A stretch of DNA of 53,774 bases from Myxococcales bacterium (GCA_020431405.1 JAGQIK010000096.1:1-53774), one strand, 5' to 3'; shown: positions 19,025 through 26,640, counted from the stretch's first letter. Notes: generated from the sequence alone by a model not told the origin. Made by a program: numbers and translations.

Positions 19025-19163
19025 CTCCGAGGTCGTAAGAGCAACAGCCGTTCCAGCACGAAGGCCTCCAAGGCCCTGAAAGTAGTGGCTCGCCGGAGGC
19101 GGGGTGTGGCGTGCAGGCACCACACGACAGCTGCAGTGGCCGCCGGCGGTCGGCCACCACACG

Positions 19164-19628
19164 CTACGCTCCCATCTGCGCCATCGACGCCTGCATCTGC
19201 TCGATGGTCGGCTCGGCCGTCTGCGTCGCGAGCGACCAGCGGTGGCCGTAGGGGTCTTCGACCTGACCGAAGCGGGCGCCCCAGAATTGGTCGCTGGCGG
19301 GCATCAGCAGCGTCGCGCCTTCGGCGACGGCGTTTTCGATCGCCTTGTCGACGTCGGGCACGAAGAGGTGCAGCGACGTCGCGGTGCCGCCGATCTGGCG
19401 CGGCGAGCGCGTGCCGAAGCGGTCGTCGGCGTCGGCGAGCCACAGGCGCGAGTCGCCCACGCGCACGTCGGCGTGCATCACCTTGCCGGTCTGCGGACAG
19501 GCGAGCCGGCCGATCTCCTCGGCACCGAAGGCGCGGCGATAGAAGTCGATCGCCTCGGCGGCGTTGTCGACGATGAGGTGCGGCGTGACGCTGGCGTGGT
19601 CGCTCGGACGTCCGTTGGTGATGGTCAT
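19164..19628 (-). CDS. VOC-family (glyoxalase/PhnB-like) protein
   Basis: A 154-residue vicinal-oxygen-chelate protein. It begins ASVTPHLIVDNAAEAIDFYR and has the PhnB-like features RAFGAEEIGRL, MHADVRVGDSRLWLAD, SLHLFVPDVDKAIENAVAEG and FGQVEDPYGHRWSLAT. AAAGGAA precedes the ATG. PhnB-like proteins have varied or unknown activities, often metal-dependent. The gene is divergent from the Crp/Fnr-type regulator; a Crp-like site lies 115 bases upstream of its start, so it may belong to that small regulon. Confidence 0.85.
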   Translation of the reverse strand: MTITNGRPSDHASVTPHLIVDNAAEAIDFYRRAFGAEEIGRLACPQTGKVMHADVRVGDSRLWLADADDRFGTRSPRQIGGTATSLHLFVPDVDKAIENAVAEGATLLMPASDQFWGARFGQVEDPYGHRWSLATQTAEPTIEQMQASMAQMGA

Positions 19629-19742
19629 GGTGGATTCCTTTCGTGTCTGTTTGAAGTAGGGTCTTGGGTTTGGCGGTGCCGCGTCGTGCGGGCCGCGTCA
19701 GTGGTTGCTACTTACGAGCGCGGCGCGGCGTGCGGCCGCAGG

Positions 19743-19758
19743 TGAGAAACACTTCACA
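19743..19758. promoter_or_regulatory. Crp/Fnr-type operator before the regulator gene
   Basis: TGAGA-AACACT-TCACA differs at one base from the perfect TGTGA-AACACT-TCACA at 21097-21112; even the 6-base spacer is the same. It lies about 27 bases before the start of the Crp/Fnr-family gene, a position suited to autorepression, and also in front of the divergent VOC gene. Confidence 0.65.
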
Positions 19759-19784
19759 CACGCGCGGCGGGCGGAGGCGATGTG

Positions 19785-20552
19785 ATGACGAGCGCGGCGG
19801 CGATCATCGCGCGCAACCCGATCTTCAGGCACGCGTCGTCGGCGTCCGTGGCGGCGCTGTGCGAGGCGTCGACAGCGCGCACGTTCGCGGCCGAAGAGAT
19901 CATCCTGCGCGAGGGTGAGCCCGCCGAGCTGGTCTACGCGCTCGACAGCGGCTCGGTGCGAGTCTTCCACGGTGCGCCGCGGGCCAAGCAGATCGTGGTC
20001 AAGCTGTTTCGCGGCCCATGCTTCTTCGGCGAAGCGGAAGCCTTCGCGCGCATCCCGTGGCTCGTCAGCGCCGCGGCGGTGGAGCAGGCGTCGATCCTGT
20101 GTATGCCGCCACGCGCGATGCTCGAGTTTCTGCGCCGTGAGCCAGAGTGCGCGGTTCGCATGGTCATCGATGTTGGCGTGCGTCTCGCCATCGCCTCGTA
20201 TCACGAGCGGTCGCTGGCGTTCGATCCCTCGACGATCCGGCTGGCGAATTACCTGCTCGACTACGGCGCGCACGCCAATCCCGAGCGCGAGCAGCGCTGG
20301 CGTATCGACCTGACGCAGGAGGCGATGGCGGCGGCGATCGGCGTCACTCGACGCTCGGTGGCCGCTGACATGGCGGCCTGGCAGAAGGAAGGGATCCTCG
20401 CGCGCGAGGACGGCGCCTACATCGTGCTCGACGTCGACGCGCTCGTGCGCTACGGCGACCCAGGGCGTATGTCGCTGTCCTATCGGTTGGGTGACGACAT
20501 CGAAGCGCTCTTCGGCGAGTCGCGCCCGGCACGCGACGACGGCGAGCGCTAG
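19785..20552 (+). CDS. Crp/Fnr-family transcriptional regulator
   Basis: A 255-residue regulator. Residues about 15-125 form a cyclic-nucleotide-binding-type beta barrel (EEIILREGEPAELVYALDSG; CFFGEAEAFARIPWLVSA). The Glu of the phosphate-binding cassette is kept (FFGEAE), but the Arg-Ser pair that contacts cAMP in E. coli CRP reads V-S, so cAMP binding is doubtful. A winged HTH follows at about 180-215 (DLTQEAMAAAIGVTRRSVAA). No Fe-S cysteine cluster is visible. ATG 19785 is preferred over the adjoining GTG 19782 given GGAG spacing. Two near-identical operators, one just upstream and one before the SRPBCC gene, suggest its targets. Confidence 0.9.
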   Translation: MTSAAAIIARNPIFRHASSASVAALCEASTARTFAAEEIILREGEPAELVYALDSGSVRVFHGAPRAKQIVVKLFRGPCFFGEAEAFARIPWLVSAAAVEQASILCMPPRAMLEFLRREPECAVRMVIDVGVRLAIASYHERSLAFDPSTIRLANYLLDYGAHANPEREQRWRIDLTQEAMAAAIGVTRRSVAADMAAWQKEGILAREDGAYIVLDVDALVRYGDPGRMSLSYRLGDDIEALFGESRPARDDGER

Positions 20553-20569
20553 GGCGCGCTAGGCTGCGG

Positions 20570-20992
20570 CTAGGCTGCACCCTCGCAGCGCTGCTTGAGT
20601 CCGGCGGCGAAGGCTTCGAATGCCTCGCTCATGTCGGGCAGCGACTTGGCGACGAGCTTGAGCATCGGCCCGCTGAACACTTCGCGCAGTGTGAACGCGG
20701 TGGTGCCGTCAGCCGTGTGCTCGAGCGTGAAGGTGCGCACGCCGCGAAAGAGCCCCAGCGGTGCCCCGCCGCGCCAGGTCATGCGGCGCGCGGAGTCGAG
20801 CTCGACCACTTTGACTTTGAAGCCGCGGCCAGGCGCCAGCCGCGAGAAGGCTTTGATCTTGTTCCCCAGCGCGACCTGCCCCTCGATCTTCTCGCAGTAG
20901 GGGTCCCACTCGGGGTAGCGCTCGGTATCGGTGAGGACCTCCCAGACTTTGTCGGGGTGGGCCGAGATGGTCGTGCTCGCTGCGAACTCCAT
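20570..20992 (-). CDS. SRPBCC domain-containing protein
   Basis: A 140-residue SRPBCC protein: MEFAASTTISAHPDKVWEVL, DTERYPEWDPYCEKIEGQVALG and a C-terminal helix (LPDMSEAFEAFAAGLKQRC). This subtype (W-x-x-L-x-D-x-x-x-Y-P-x-W-D/N) is widespread, with unknown ligands. AGGAGA 7 bases before ATG 20992 fixes the start; the longer frame to 21055 is not needed. The perfect TGTGA-N6-TCACA site at 21097-21112 is about 105 bases upstream, tying it to the neighbouring Crp/Fnr-type regulator, with which it is convergent. Confidence 0.85.
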   Translation of the reverse strand: MEFAASTTISAHPDKVWEVLTDTERYPEWDPYCEKIEGQVALGNKIKAFSRLAPGRGFKVKVVELDSARRMTWRGGAPLGLFRGVRTFTLEHTADGTTAFTLREVFSGPMLKLVAKSLPDMSEAFEAFAAGLKQRCEGAA

Positions 20993-21096
20993 GACAGTGT
21001 CTCCTGATGCATCGCGTTGTTGGGTGGTGGTGGCGGCGGCGACCACACACTCCATTTACGAAGCACCCCGGGAGTACATCCGGCCTTTGCGGCCGG

Positions 21097-21112
21097 TGTG
21101 AAACACTTCACA
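21097..21112. promoter_or_regulatory. Crp/Fnr-type operator before the SRPBCC gene
   Basis: TGTGAAACACTTCACA is a perfect TGTGA-N6-TCACA dyad, matching the half-sites of the E. coli CRP consensus. It lies upstream of the minus-strand SRPBCC gene (start 20992) and beyond the stop of the lipoprotein gene at 21139, so its likely target is the SRPBCC gene. Confidence 0.7.
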
Positions 21113-21138
21113 TCGGGCTTGCCACAAACGCGGCGCGG

Positions 21139-21414
21139 CTACTTCGAGGCGGCCGGGCTACAGCTGCAGATCACGAGCGCGTCTTTGCCGGCGCGCGCGT
21201 TGCCAGTGAACACGGCCGACTTGGGATCGACGTAGGAGCGAAAGGTCTGGCCGCGCTTTTTGCAGCAGGCGGCACAGCCTTCGATGCTGGCGCGCGCCGA
21301 GGCGCTCGCGTTGCAGTCGCGGGCGGTCTTCTTGCTGCAGCCGCACGCGGCGAGCGCGACGAGGAGCAGCAGGAGTCTGGCGAGCCGGCGGGCTAGCTGT
21401 GGTGCGTCGCTCAT
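21139..21414 (-). CDS. Small Cys-rich lipoprotein
   Basis: A 91-residue protein beginning MSDAPQLARRLARLLLLLVA with a lipobox LAAC just after, followed by a short domain with six further cysteines (GCSKK, DCNAS, EGCAACCKKRG, ICSCS). The spacing suggests several disulfides or metal binding in the periplasm. ATG 21414 is chosen because the longer frame to 21501 overlaps the divergent YARHG gene. No good ribosome binding site is seen, which lowers confidence in the exact start. Function unknown. Confidence 0.65.
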   Translation of the reverse strand: MSDAPQLARRLARLLLLLVALAACGCSKKTARDCNASASARASIEGCAACCKKRGQTFRSYVDPKSAVFTGNARAGKDALVICSCSPAASK

Positions 21415-21433
21415 GCGGGGTAGTATGTAGCCC

Positions 21434-22195
21434 ATGAAACACATCCTGAGTAGCGCGCTCTGCGTCGCCTTGTTGCTGCCCGCGGCCGGCGCGAGCGCCA
21501 AGGCTAGACCGTTCTACTACAAGCGCGCCATCACGCGAGCCGATCTCGCCGGCCGCACGTTGCGCGAGCTCAACCTGATGCGCAACTGGATCTTCGCGCG
21601 CGTGGGCAAGCGCTTCCGCAAGAAATGGCTGCACCACTACTTCAGCAAGACGCGCTGGTATGCGCCGAAGAAGAAGCCCAGCTACAAGAGGTTGAGCAAG
21701 GTCGACTGGGACAACTCGAAACGCATCGTCGCCTACGAGGCGAAGCTGCCCGACGCCGAGCTTCGGCGCCATCAGAAGGCGTTGGCTGCCAAAGCGCGCG
21801 CGGGCAAGCTCACCGTGCCCGAGATCATCGAGGTGCGCCTGCTGTCGATCCGGCTCGGCAGATGGGCCGGCGTCGGCGCAGCGAGCGCCAACCCGCTGGA
21901 GAACCCCTCGCTGCTCGATTCGCAACTGACACTGGCGCTGCTGTCCGATCTTTCGCTGCGCGACCTGCGCGTGCTGCGCAACATGGTCTACGCGCGGCGC
22001 GGCCGACGCTTCAAGAACCCGGCGCTGCGCGCCTACTTCAAGGTAGCCAAGTGGTACAAGCCGGTGGACAAGTTCGTCGCCGGCAAGCGCCTACGGCGTG
22101 TCGACTGGCGCAACATCCGCATCATCAGCAGCCTCGAAAAGAAGCTCGGCGGGCCGCTCAAGGATCGCGGCTACGGCTGGTTCGCCGACGCCTGA
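21434..22195 (+). CDS. Exported protein with two YARHG domains
   Basis: A 253-residue protein with a signal peptide (MKHILSSALCVALLLPAAGA, cleavage ASA-KA). Two copies of the YARHG pattern occur: LRELNLMRNWIFARVGKRF...YFSKTRWY (about residues 40-75) and LRDLRVLRNMVYARRGRRF...YFKVAKWY (about 176-211). The YARHG domain is an extracellular domain of unknown role named for a conserved Y-A-R-H-G motif; here the motif reads FARVG and YARRG. The protein is very basic, so it could bind acidic envelope polymers; this is inference. Its start lies 19 bases from that of the divergent lipoprotein. Confidence 0.85.
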   Translation: MKHILSSALCVALLLPAAGASAKARPFYYKRAITRADLAGRTLRELNLMRNWIFARVGKRFRKKWLHHYFSKTRWYAPKKKPSYKRLSKVDWDNSKRIVAYEAKLPDAELRRHQKALAAKARAGKLTVPEIIEVRLLSIRLGRWAGVGAASANPLENPSLLDSQLTLALLSDLSLRDLRVLRNMVYARRGRRFKNPALRAYFKVAKWYKPVDKFVAGKRLRRVDWRNIRIISSLEKKLGGPLKDRGYGWFADA

Positions 22196-22250
22196 TAGGG
22201 CGCCGCCGGCGTCCCGTGTGGACGCGACATCCGAACGTGCGACCTCGGCC

Positions 22251-23240
22251 TCAACGAATCCACGCCACGCCGCCCTTGACGTCGAAGGGCGAGCTTTCGA
22301 GCGCGCGCAAGAGCTCGAATACGCCGGCGGCGTCGCGCGAGGGGCGCGCCGGCTGACCGGGCTCGCGGCCCACATCGATGGGGGCCACCGCGGCGGCGAG
22401 GTGCTTGCCACGCCGTGCGACGTAGAGCAGCAACCCTTCGCGCGCGCGCGAGCAGCGGCACGCGAACACCAGATTGCCGAGCCCCCAGGCGATGACCGCG
22501 TCGCCGCGGCGTTCGATACGGGCTAGCTCGTGGGTGCCGTGCGCGACGACCACGCGCGCGCCGGCGGCGATGGCGATGTCGACAGCGCGCGCGAGGCGAG
22601 GGCTCGGCAGGTAGCTCGGCGGATGCGCCACGTGAAAGGCCACGGCGAAGAGCGCGCTGTCGCGGCTGCCGCGCGCGCGCTGCAGCGACGCCGCCAGATC
22701 GGCGGGCAGGCCGCGCGAGAGATCGACGGCGGCGACGATCGCGCCGGCGAGCCTGGCCGGCTGCGCGTCGTCCGCGGTGCGCAGGTCAGCCGCCGCGAGC
22801 ACGCTTCGCGTGCGCGCGCGACCGCTGGGGCCATCGTCGCCGGCGTGGTTGTTGGCCAGCGTGGCCACGGCGACGCCGGCTCGCGCCAGCTGCGCGGCGA
22901 CGGACGGGGCGTTGAACAGCAGCCAGCGCCGATCGGCGCGTTGGCGAGTGGGCTGCGAGGCGATGGGGCCTTCGAGGTTGATCACGCCGCGCGCGCGCGC
23001 GAGCAGCGGCAGCGCGTGGGTCAGCAGCGGCGCTGCGCGGCCGGCGCCGACGTGCACGTCACCGCCGAACCACAAGCGTACGTGCTGCGCCTCGGGCGCT
23101 AGCTGGCTGCCCGCCAGGGCGGTGCGCGCGCCGCGGGCGGGCGTCGTGGGCGCTTGGCAGGCTCCGAGCGTGCCGCAGGTCAACGCGGCCGCGGCTGCAG
23201 CGCTGAGCCAGACGGGAAGCGCGCGTGTCGCTAGTCCGAT
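22251..23240 (-). CDS. CapA-like (PGA_cap) metallophosphoesterase lipoprotein, start uncertain
   Basis: The coding sense begins right at the end of the PDZ gene and gives about 329 residues: a hydrophobic segment ending in lipobox LGAC, then a calcineurin-like CapA fold with GGDVHVGAG, INLEGPIAS, TLANNHAGDDG, VVVAHGTHE and AWGLGNLVFAC. CapA-family proteins are linked to capsule/poly-gamma-glutamate synthesis, but many members have other roles. In frame, no ATG or GTG exists between 23490 and the signal peptide; the only nearby options are a non-canonical ATC at 23240, a TTG inside the signal peptide, or an ATG at 23492 that would overlap the PDZ gene by 260 bases. Translation is likely coupled to the PDZ gene. 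Confidence 0.7.
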   Translation of the reverse strand: MGLATRALPVWLSAAAAAALTCGTLGACQAPTTPARGARTALAGSQLAPEAQHVRLWFGGDVHVGAGRAAPLLTHALPLLARARGVINLEGPIASQPTRQRADRRWLLFNAPSVAAQLARAGVAVATLANNHAGDDGPSGRARTRSVLAAADLRTADDAQPARLAGAIVAAVDLSRGLPADLAASLQRARGSRDSALFAVAFHVAHPPSYLPSPRLARAVDIAIAAGARVVVAHGTHELARIERRGDAVIAWGLGNLVFACRCSRAREGLLLYVARRGKHLAAAVAPIDVGREPGQPARPSRDAAGVFELLRALESSPFDVKGGVAWIR

Positions 23241-23539
23241 GACGCGTCGGGCTCGAGGTCGATCACCTCGGCCTTCTTCTCGCGCGACACGGTGTAGGTC
23301 AGCAGCTGCTGCTTGCCCCGCAGCACGACGAAGGTCATCTCCTCGCCGGCGACCTCGAGAACAGCGACGCAGTCTCTGAGGGTGCGGATCGGGCGCCCAT
23401 CCATCGCGATGATGTGGTCGCCGCGCTTGAGCGGCCAGGTCGACGCGATCGACCCGGGAATGGCGCCGCGGAACACGATTCCGCCTTCCCATTCCTTGTC
23501 CCAGAGTGCTTCCAGGTCTACTAAGTCGTTGCGCTGCAT
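23231..23539 (-). CDS. Small cytoplasmic PDZ-domain protein
   Basis: A 102-residue protein that is little more than one PDZ domain: ALWDKEWEGGIVFRGAIPGS, IASTWPLKRGDHIIAMDGRP, then IRTLRDCVAVLEVAGEEMTF and a closing strand. It resembles the PDZ domains of DegP/CtpA-type proteins but has no protease part and no signal peptide. ATG 23539 with GAGG upstream is chosen; the longer frame to 23620 adds a non-conserved leader. The CapA-like gene begins at its 3' end, so the two are likely translationally coupled. Role unknown; a peptide-binding adaptor is plausible. Confidence 0.75.
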   Translation of the reverse strand: MQRNDLVDLEALWDKEWEGGIVFRGAIPGSIASTWPLKRGDHIIAMDGRPIRTLRDCVAVLEVAGEEMTFVVLRGKQQLLTYTVSREKKAEVIDLEPDASSD

Positions 23540-23637
23540 GCGCGGTACCTCATAGGAAATTCTAGCGCATCGGACCTTCGCTGCACCCCCCGTAGTCGAG
23601 GTTTCGCGCGTAGATCCCATGCGTTAGGTAGGGAGAC

Positions 23638-24465
23638 ATGCCACCCGTCACGCCACTTCACGACGCTCACGCGCACCTGACCCACCCGCGGCTGCGCGAC
23701 GATGTCGACGCCGTGCTCGACCGCGCCCGCGATGCCGGGGTCACGCGCGTGATCGCCAACGGGCTCAACTACTCCGACAACCTGGCGGTGCAGGCGCTGT
23801 CGCGGCGGCGCCCCGATATCGTGCGCCCCGCTTACGGGCTCTATCCAGTCGACGCCGTGCTCGAGGAGATGACCGCCGCCGGCGTTGACTACCCTCGCGA
23901 CCCCGGCGAGATCCGCGCCGAGGAGACCATCGCGTGGGTGCGCGAGCACGCCGGCGAGGCCATCGCCATTGGTGAGGTGGGGCTCGACGGCAAGTGGGTG
24001 CCGTCGGAGTTCTGGCCGCTGCAGGAGCAGCGTTTTTGCGCGATGGTCGAGCTGGCGTTGGCCGCGGACCGCCCGCTGATCATCCACAGCCGCAAGCGCG
24101 AGCTGCGCTGTTTCGAGCTGTGCCGAGAGCTGGGCGCCGAGCGGGTGCTCTTTCACGCCTACTCGAGCAAGCTCAAGCTCGCGCAGCGCATCGCCGAGGC
24201 TGGCTACTACCTCTCGGTGCCGAGCAACGCGCGGCGCGCCGACCAGTATGGCGCGTTGGTGCGCAAGATCCCTCGCGAGCGCTTGCTGCTCGAGACCGAC
24301 GCGCCCTATCTGAGCCCCGATCGCGAGCGCTGGCCGCGCAACGAGCCGGCGACGGTGGCAGAGACGGTGGCGTTCGCGGCGGAGGTCTGGAGCGAGCCGG
24401 CGCCCTCGGCCGCGCAGGTGTTCGCGGATAACTACGAGCGGCTGTTTCGCGAGCCGGCGAGCTAG
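23638..24465 (+). CDS. tatD: TatD-family metal-dependent hydrolase
   Basis: A 275-residue TIM-barrel hydrolase with all TatD metal-site motifs: DAHAHL, AIGEVGLDG (Glu), LIIHSRK, LFHAYS and LLETDAPYL (Asp). TatD proteins are Mg-dependent 3'-5' exonucleases acting on DNA and RNA, involved in repair of oxidative damage; some family members have other hydrolase activities. GGGAG 4 bases before ATG 23638 supports the start. It is convergent with the phosphate permease gene, their stops only 11 bases apart. TatD function is known for family members; here it is by similarity. Confidence 0.88.
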   Translation: MPPVTPLHDAHAHLTHPRLRDDVDAVLDRARDAGVTRVIANGLNYSDNLAVQALSRRRPDIVRPAYGLYPVDAVLEEMTAAGVDYPRDPGEIRAEETIAWVREHAGEAIAIGEVGLDGKWVPSEFWPLQEQRFCAMVELALAADRPLIIHSRKRELRCFELCRELGAERVLFHAYSSKLKLAQRIAEAGYYLSVPSNARRADQYGALVRKIPRERLLLETDAPYLSPDRERWPRNEPATVAETVAFAAEVWSEPAPSAAQVFADNYERLFREPAS

Positions 24466-24476
24466 GCGGCGAGCGT

Positions 24477-25619
24477 CTAGCTTCCGAAGAGGGCGGTGCG
24501 CACGACCGGGTTGATCACCACGGCCAGCGCGAGCGAGACCAACAGGCCGATGCCCGCGAGGATCACGTCCTTGGTGATGATCCAGAGAAGCTCGCCGCGC
24601 GAGCGCCGCTGGTGCGCGGGCAGCGCGGCGTTGATGACGATCTCGCGGCCGCCGAGCAGTCCGATGAAGACCCATGTCGTGCTCATCGGCATTCGGCTCA
24701 CGACTTTGAAGACGTAGAGGATGGCCGCGTAGACGAGGTTGACGAAGGTCGCCGGGCGCGTGTCGAGCACGTCGCTCTTTTCGGTGATGACGCCTTGGAT
24801 GCGACCGCCGCGACGCTTGATGAGCAGCACCAGGCCAGCGGAGAGCAGCGAGCCGTAGAGCACGAGCTCCCAGATCGACAGCGAGCGCGGCAGGAAGACG
24901 GCGACGTTAGCTGCGTCTTGCATCAACCAGACGGCCCACAGAATGCCCGACGTGGCCCATTGGCCGACGCGCCAAGCAGGGTGCGCCTCGCCGCGCGCCA
25001 TCAGGCGGCGCGTCAGCGGCGCGAGCGCGAGCCACATCACGATCGCCACGGCGAACGCGACGCCGTAGCCGCTGACGCTCTTGATCAGCACGCCCCACAC
25101 GCTGCCGCTGGTGCTGGCAAAGCAGGACAGGATCAGGAAGGTGGTCGAGACGGGCATGCGCAGCCGCGTCAGCACGAGCAGAAACAGCGGCGCCGTGATC
25201 TGCAGGTAGCTGAACGAGGTGGGTGCCGTGGCGAACCCCTTGGCCATCAGTCGCCCGTAGGAGACGTCACCGCCGTAGGTGAGCCAGCCGTAGAGGGTGG
25301 TGACGAGGAAGATGCCGGCCACGAAAAGCCACAGCGCCCACCAGGGCATGCGCATGTTGGCGCTGAGAAACGTGCCGATGGTCTGGATGCTGTCGTTGGC
25401 CACCACCGAGTAGCCCGCGAAGGCGAAGCCGAGCCACGCGGCGATGGTGGGCGTGCCGTAGCCGAGCGCGGCGACGAGAAAGGCCGCGCCCAGCACCAGC
25501 GCGAAGCCGAGCTCGCCGCGAATGACCTCGAGCCAGCCGCTGGGTTTGCGCTGCGCGGCGGCGGCGGGCGCTGCCTGGGGCCGGATGACGGAAATTGAAG
25601 GGATGGAGTGCTCGGTCAT
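24477..25619 (-). CDS. PiT-like inorganic phosphate permease
   Basis: A 380-residue integral membrane protein with about nine or ten hydrophobic segments. The N-terminal half has VVANDSIQTIGT, resembling the PiT signature GANDxxNxxGT, and the C-terminal half contains MQDAANVAVFL and RMPMSTTWVFIGLLGG, resembling the second repeat. These motifs suggest a sodium- or proton-coupled phosphate (or related anion) transporter of the PiT/SLC20 group, though the sequence is divergent. A near-consensus PHO box at 25748-25767 lies 129 bases upstream, strengthening the assignment: expression should rise under phosphate limitation. Confidence 0.75.
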   Translation of the reverse strand: MTEHSIPSISVIRPQAAPAAAAQRKPSGWLEVIRGELGFALVLGAAFLVAALGYGTPTIAAWLGFAFAGYSVVANDSIQTIGTFLSANMRMPWWALWLFVAGIFLVTTLYGWLTYGGDVSYGRLMAKGFATAPTSFSYLQITAPLFLLVLTRLRMPVSTTFLILSCFASTSGSVWGVLIKSVSGYGVAFAVAIVMWLALAPLTRRLMARGEAHPAWRVGQWATSGILWAVWLMQDAANVAVFLPRSLSIWELVLYGSLLSAGLVLLIKRRGGRIQGVITEKSDVLDTRPATFVNLVYAAILYVFKVVSRMPMSTTWVFIGLLGGREIVINAALPAHQRRSRGELLWIITKDVILAGIGLLVSLALAVVINPVVRTALFGS

Positions 25620-25747
25620 GGCGCCAGGTCCTCGTCGATGCGGCTGCTGTGCAAGGACAGAGCCGAAACGCCGGCGCGTGGATCTGGGGGCTTACGGAGG
25701 TCTTGTCACATAACTGGTCACTCAATTTTCCATGTGTCTCCGAGGGG

Positions 25748-25767
25748 TTGTGACAGCTATGTGACAG
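25748..25767 (-). promoter_or_regulatory. PHO box (PhoB-type binding site)
   Basis: On the minus strand the sequence reads CTGTCACATAGCTGTCACAA: two CTGTCA repeats 11 bases apart with an AT-rich spacer, close to the E. coli PhoB consensus CTGTCATAWAWCTGTCAY. It points toward the permease gene starting at 25619. A weaker relative (TTGTCACATAACTGGTCA, 12-base period) lies at 25703-25720. Confidence 0.75.
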
Positions 25768-25839
25768 GAAAGGATCACGACGCGAGCGCGTGTTTCTACG
25801 CGCGTTGAGTTCGGCCGGTGGGCGTCGTATGAACGAGGC

Positions 25840-26640
25840 GTGGGCGAGGCAGTCTTTCTGATCGGCGCGGCGCTGGCGGCGGCTCTGCTGTGGCGCATGC
25901 GCCCGCGCCGCGGCGAAACAACGCTCGAGGTCGACGCTGACCTGCAGGTCGTGTTTCATCTCGCCGAGCACGAGGCGCGCGTGCGGCGCCACGCCCGCGT
26001 CGAGCCGTTGCACCTGATGCACGCGCTGCTGCAGAACGAGGAGATCTCGGCGGCGCTCGCACGCGAAGGCGTCGACATGGCGGCGGTGGACGCGCATTTT
26101 CAGCGCCGGCTCGAGGCGCTCGACGACAGCGCTACGGCCGACAGCGAGTCCAAGGGCGCTTGGTTGTGGTCGCCCGAGTCGCGGCAGGTTGTGCTCGAGG
26201 CGTTGGCCGAGGCGCGCGCGTCGCAGCGTGGGGAGGTGCGTCTCACGCAGCTGGCGAATCGGCTGTCGCGCATCTATCCCGAGTTCTTGTCGGAGGTGGA
26301 GGACGCGAGGCTTTCGCGGCCGGTGTTGCTCGCGGCGATCGCCCACGGCGCGGACGAGGACGAGGCGCCGCCGCTGATGCTAGAGGCCGGCGAGCGCGCC
26401 GAGGTGTTGCTGCACAACGATGACTTCACGCCGATGGAGCTGGTGGTCAACGTGCTCTGCGAGGTCTTCGGCTACGCGCAACAGGCGGCGATCGACAAGA
26501 TGATGGCGGTGCACAACGGCCCGCCGGCGGCCGTCGGCTGCTACGACGCCGAGGAGGCCGAGCGCAAGCTCGGGGAGGCCACCGACCGGGCGCGCGCCGC
26601 GGGCTTTCCGCTGCGCTTCTCTTTGCGGAGACCAGCGTGA
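25840..26640 (+). CDS. Membrane-anchored fusion of ClpA-type N-domain and ClpS adaptor
   Basis: A 266-residue protein. Residues 3-20 form a hydrophobic anchor (GEAVFLIGAALAAALLW), residues about 30-160 resemble the paired helical repeats of the ClpA/ClpC N-domain (LQVVFHLAEHEARVRRHARV; EPLHLMHALLQNEEISAAL; VVLEALAEARASQRGEVRL), and residues about 185-266 are ClpS: LLHNDDFTPMELVVNVLCEV, then KMMAVHNGPPAAVGCY. The ClpS N-degron pocket residues (NDD, M, VH) are kept. In E. coli ClpS docks on the ClpA N-domain to deliver N-end-rule substrates; here both are in one chain at the membrane, with no AAA+ domain. GTG 25840 is the start, without a strong ribosome binding site. The next gene overlaps its stop (GTGA). 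Confidence 0.85.
   Translation: MGEAVFLIGAALAAALLWRMRPRRGETTLEVDADLQVVFHLAEHEARVRRHARVEPLHLMHALLQNEEISAALAREGVDMAAVDAHFQRRLEALDDSATADSESKGAWLWSPESRQVVLEALAEARASQRGEVRLTQLANRLSRIYPEFLSEVEDARLSRPVLLAAIAHGADEDEAPPLMLEAGERAEVLLHNDDFTPMELVVNVLCEVFGYAQQAAIDKMMAVHNGPPAAVGCYDAEEAERKLGEATDRARAAGFPLRFSLRRPA

Noticed and set aside
19114-19135. Hairpin GTGTGG...CCACAC after the VOC gene as terminator
   Set aside because: Short stem, long loop and no T-tract; not strong enough to list.
17672-19576. A 634-residue plus-strand open frame
   Set aside because: It runs antisense to the adenosylhomocysteinase-like and VOC genes, with Asp/Arg/Val-rich sequence typical of GC-rich shadow frames and no domain.
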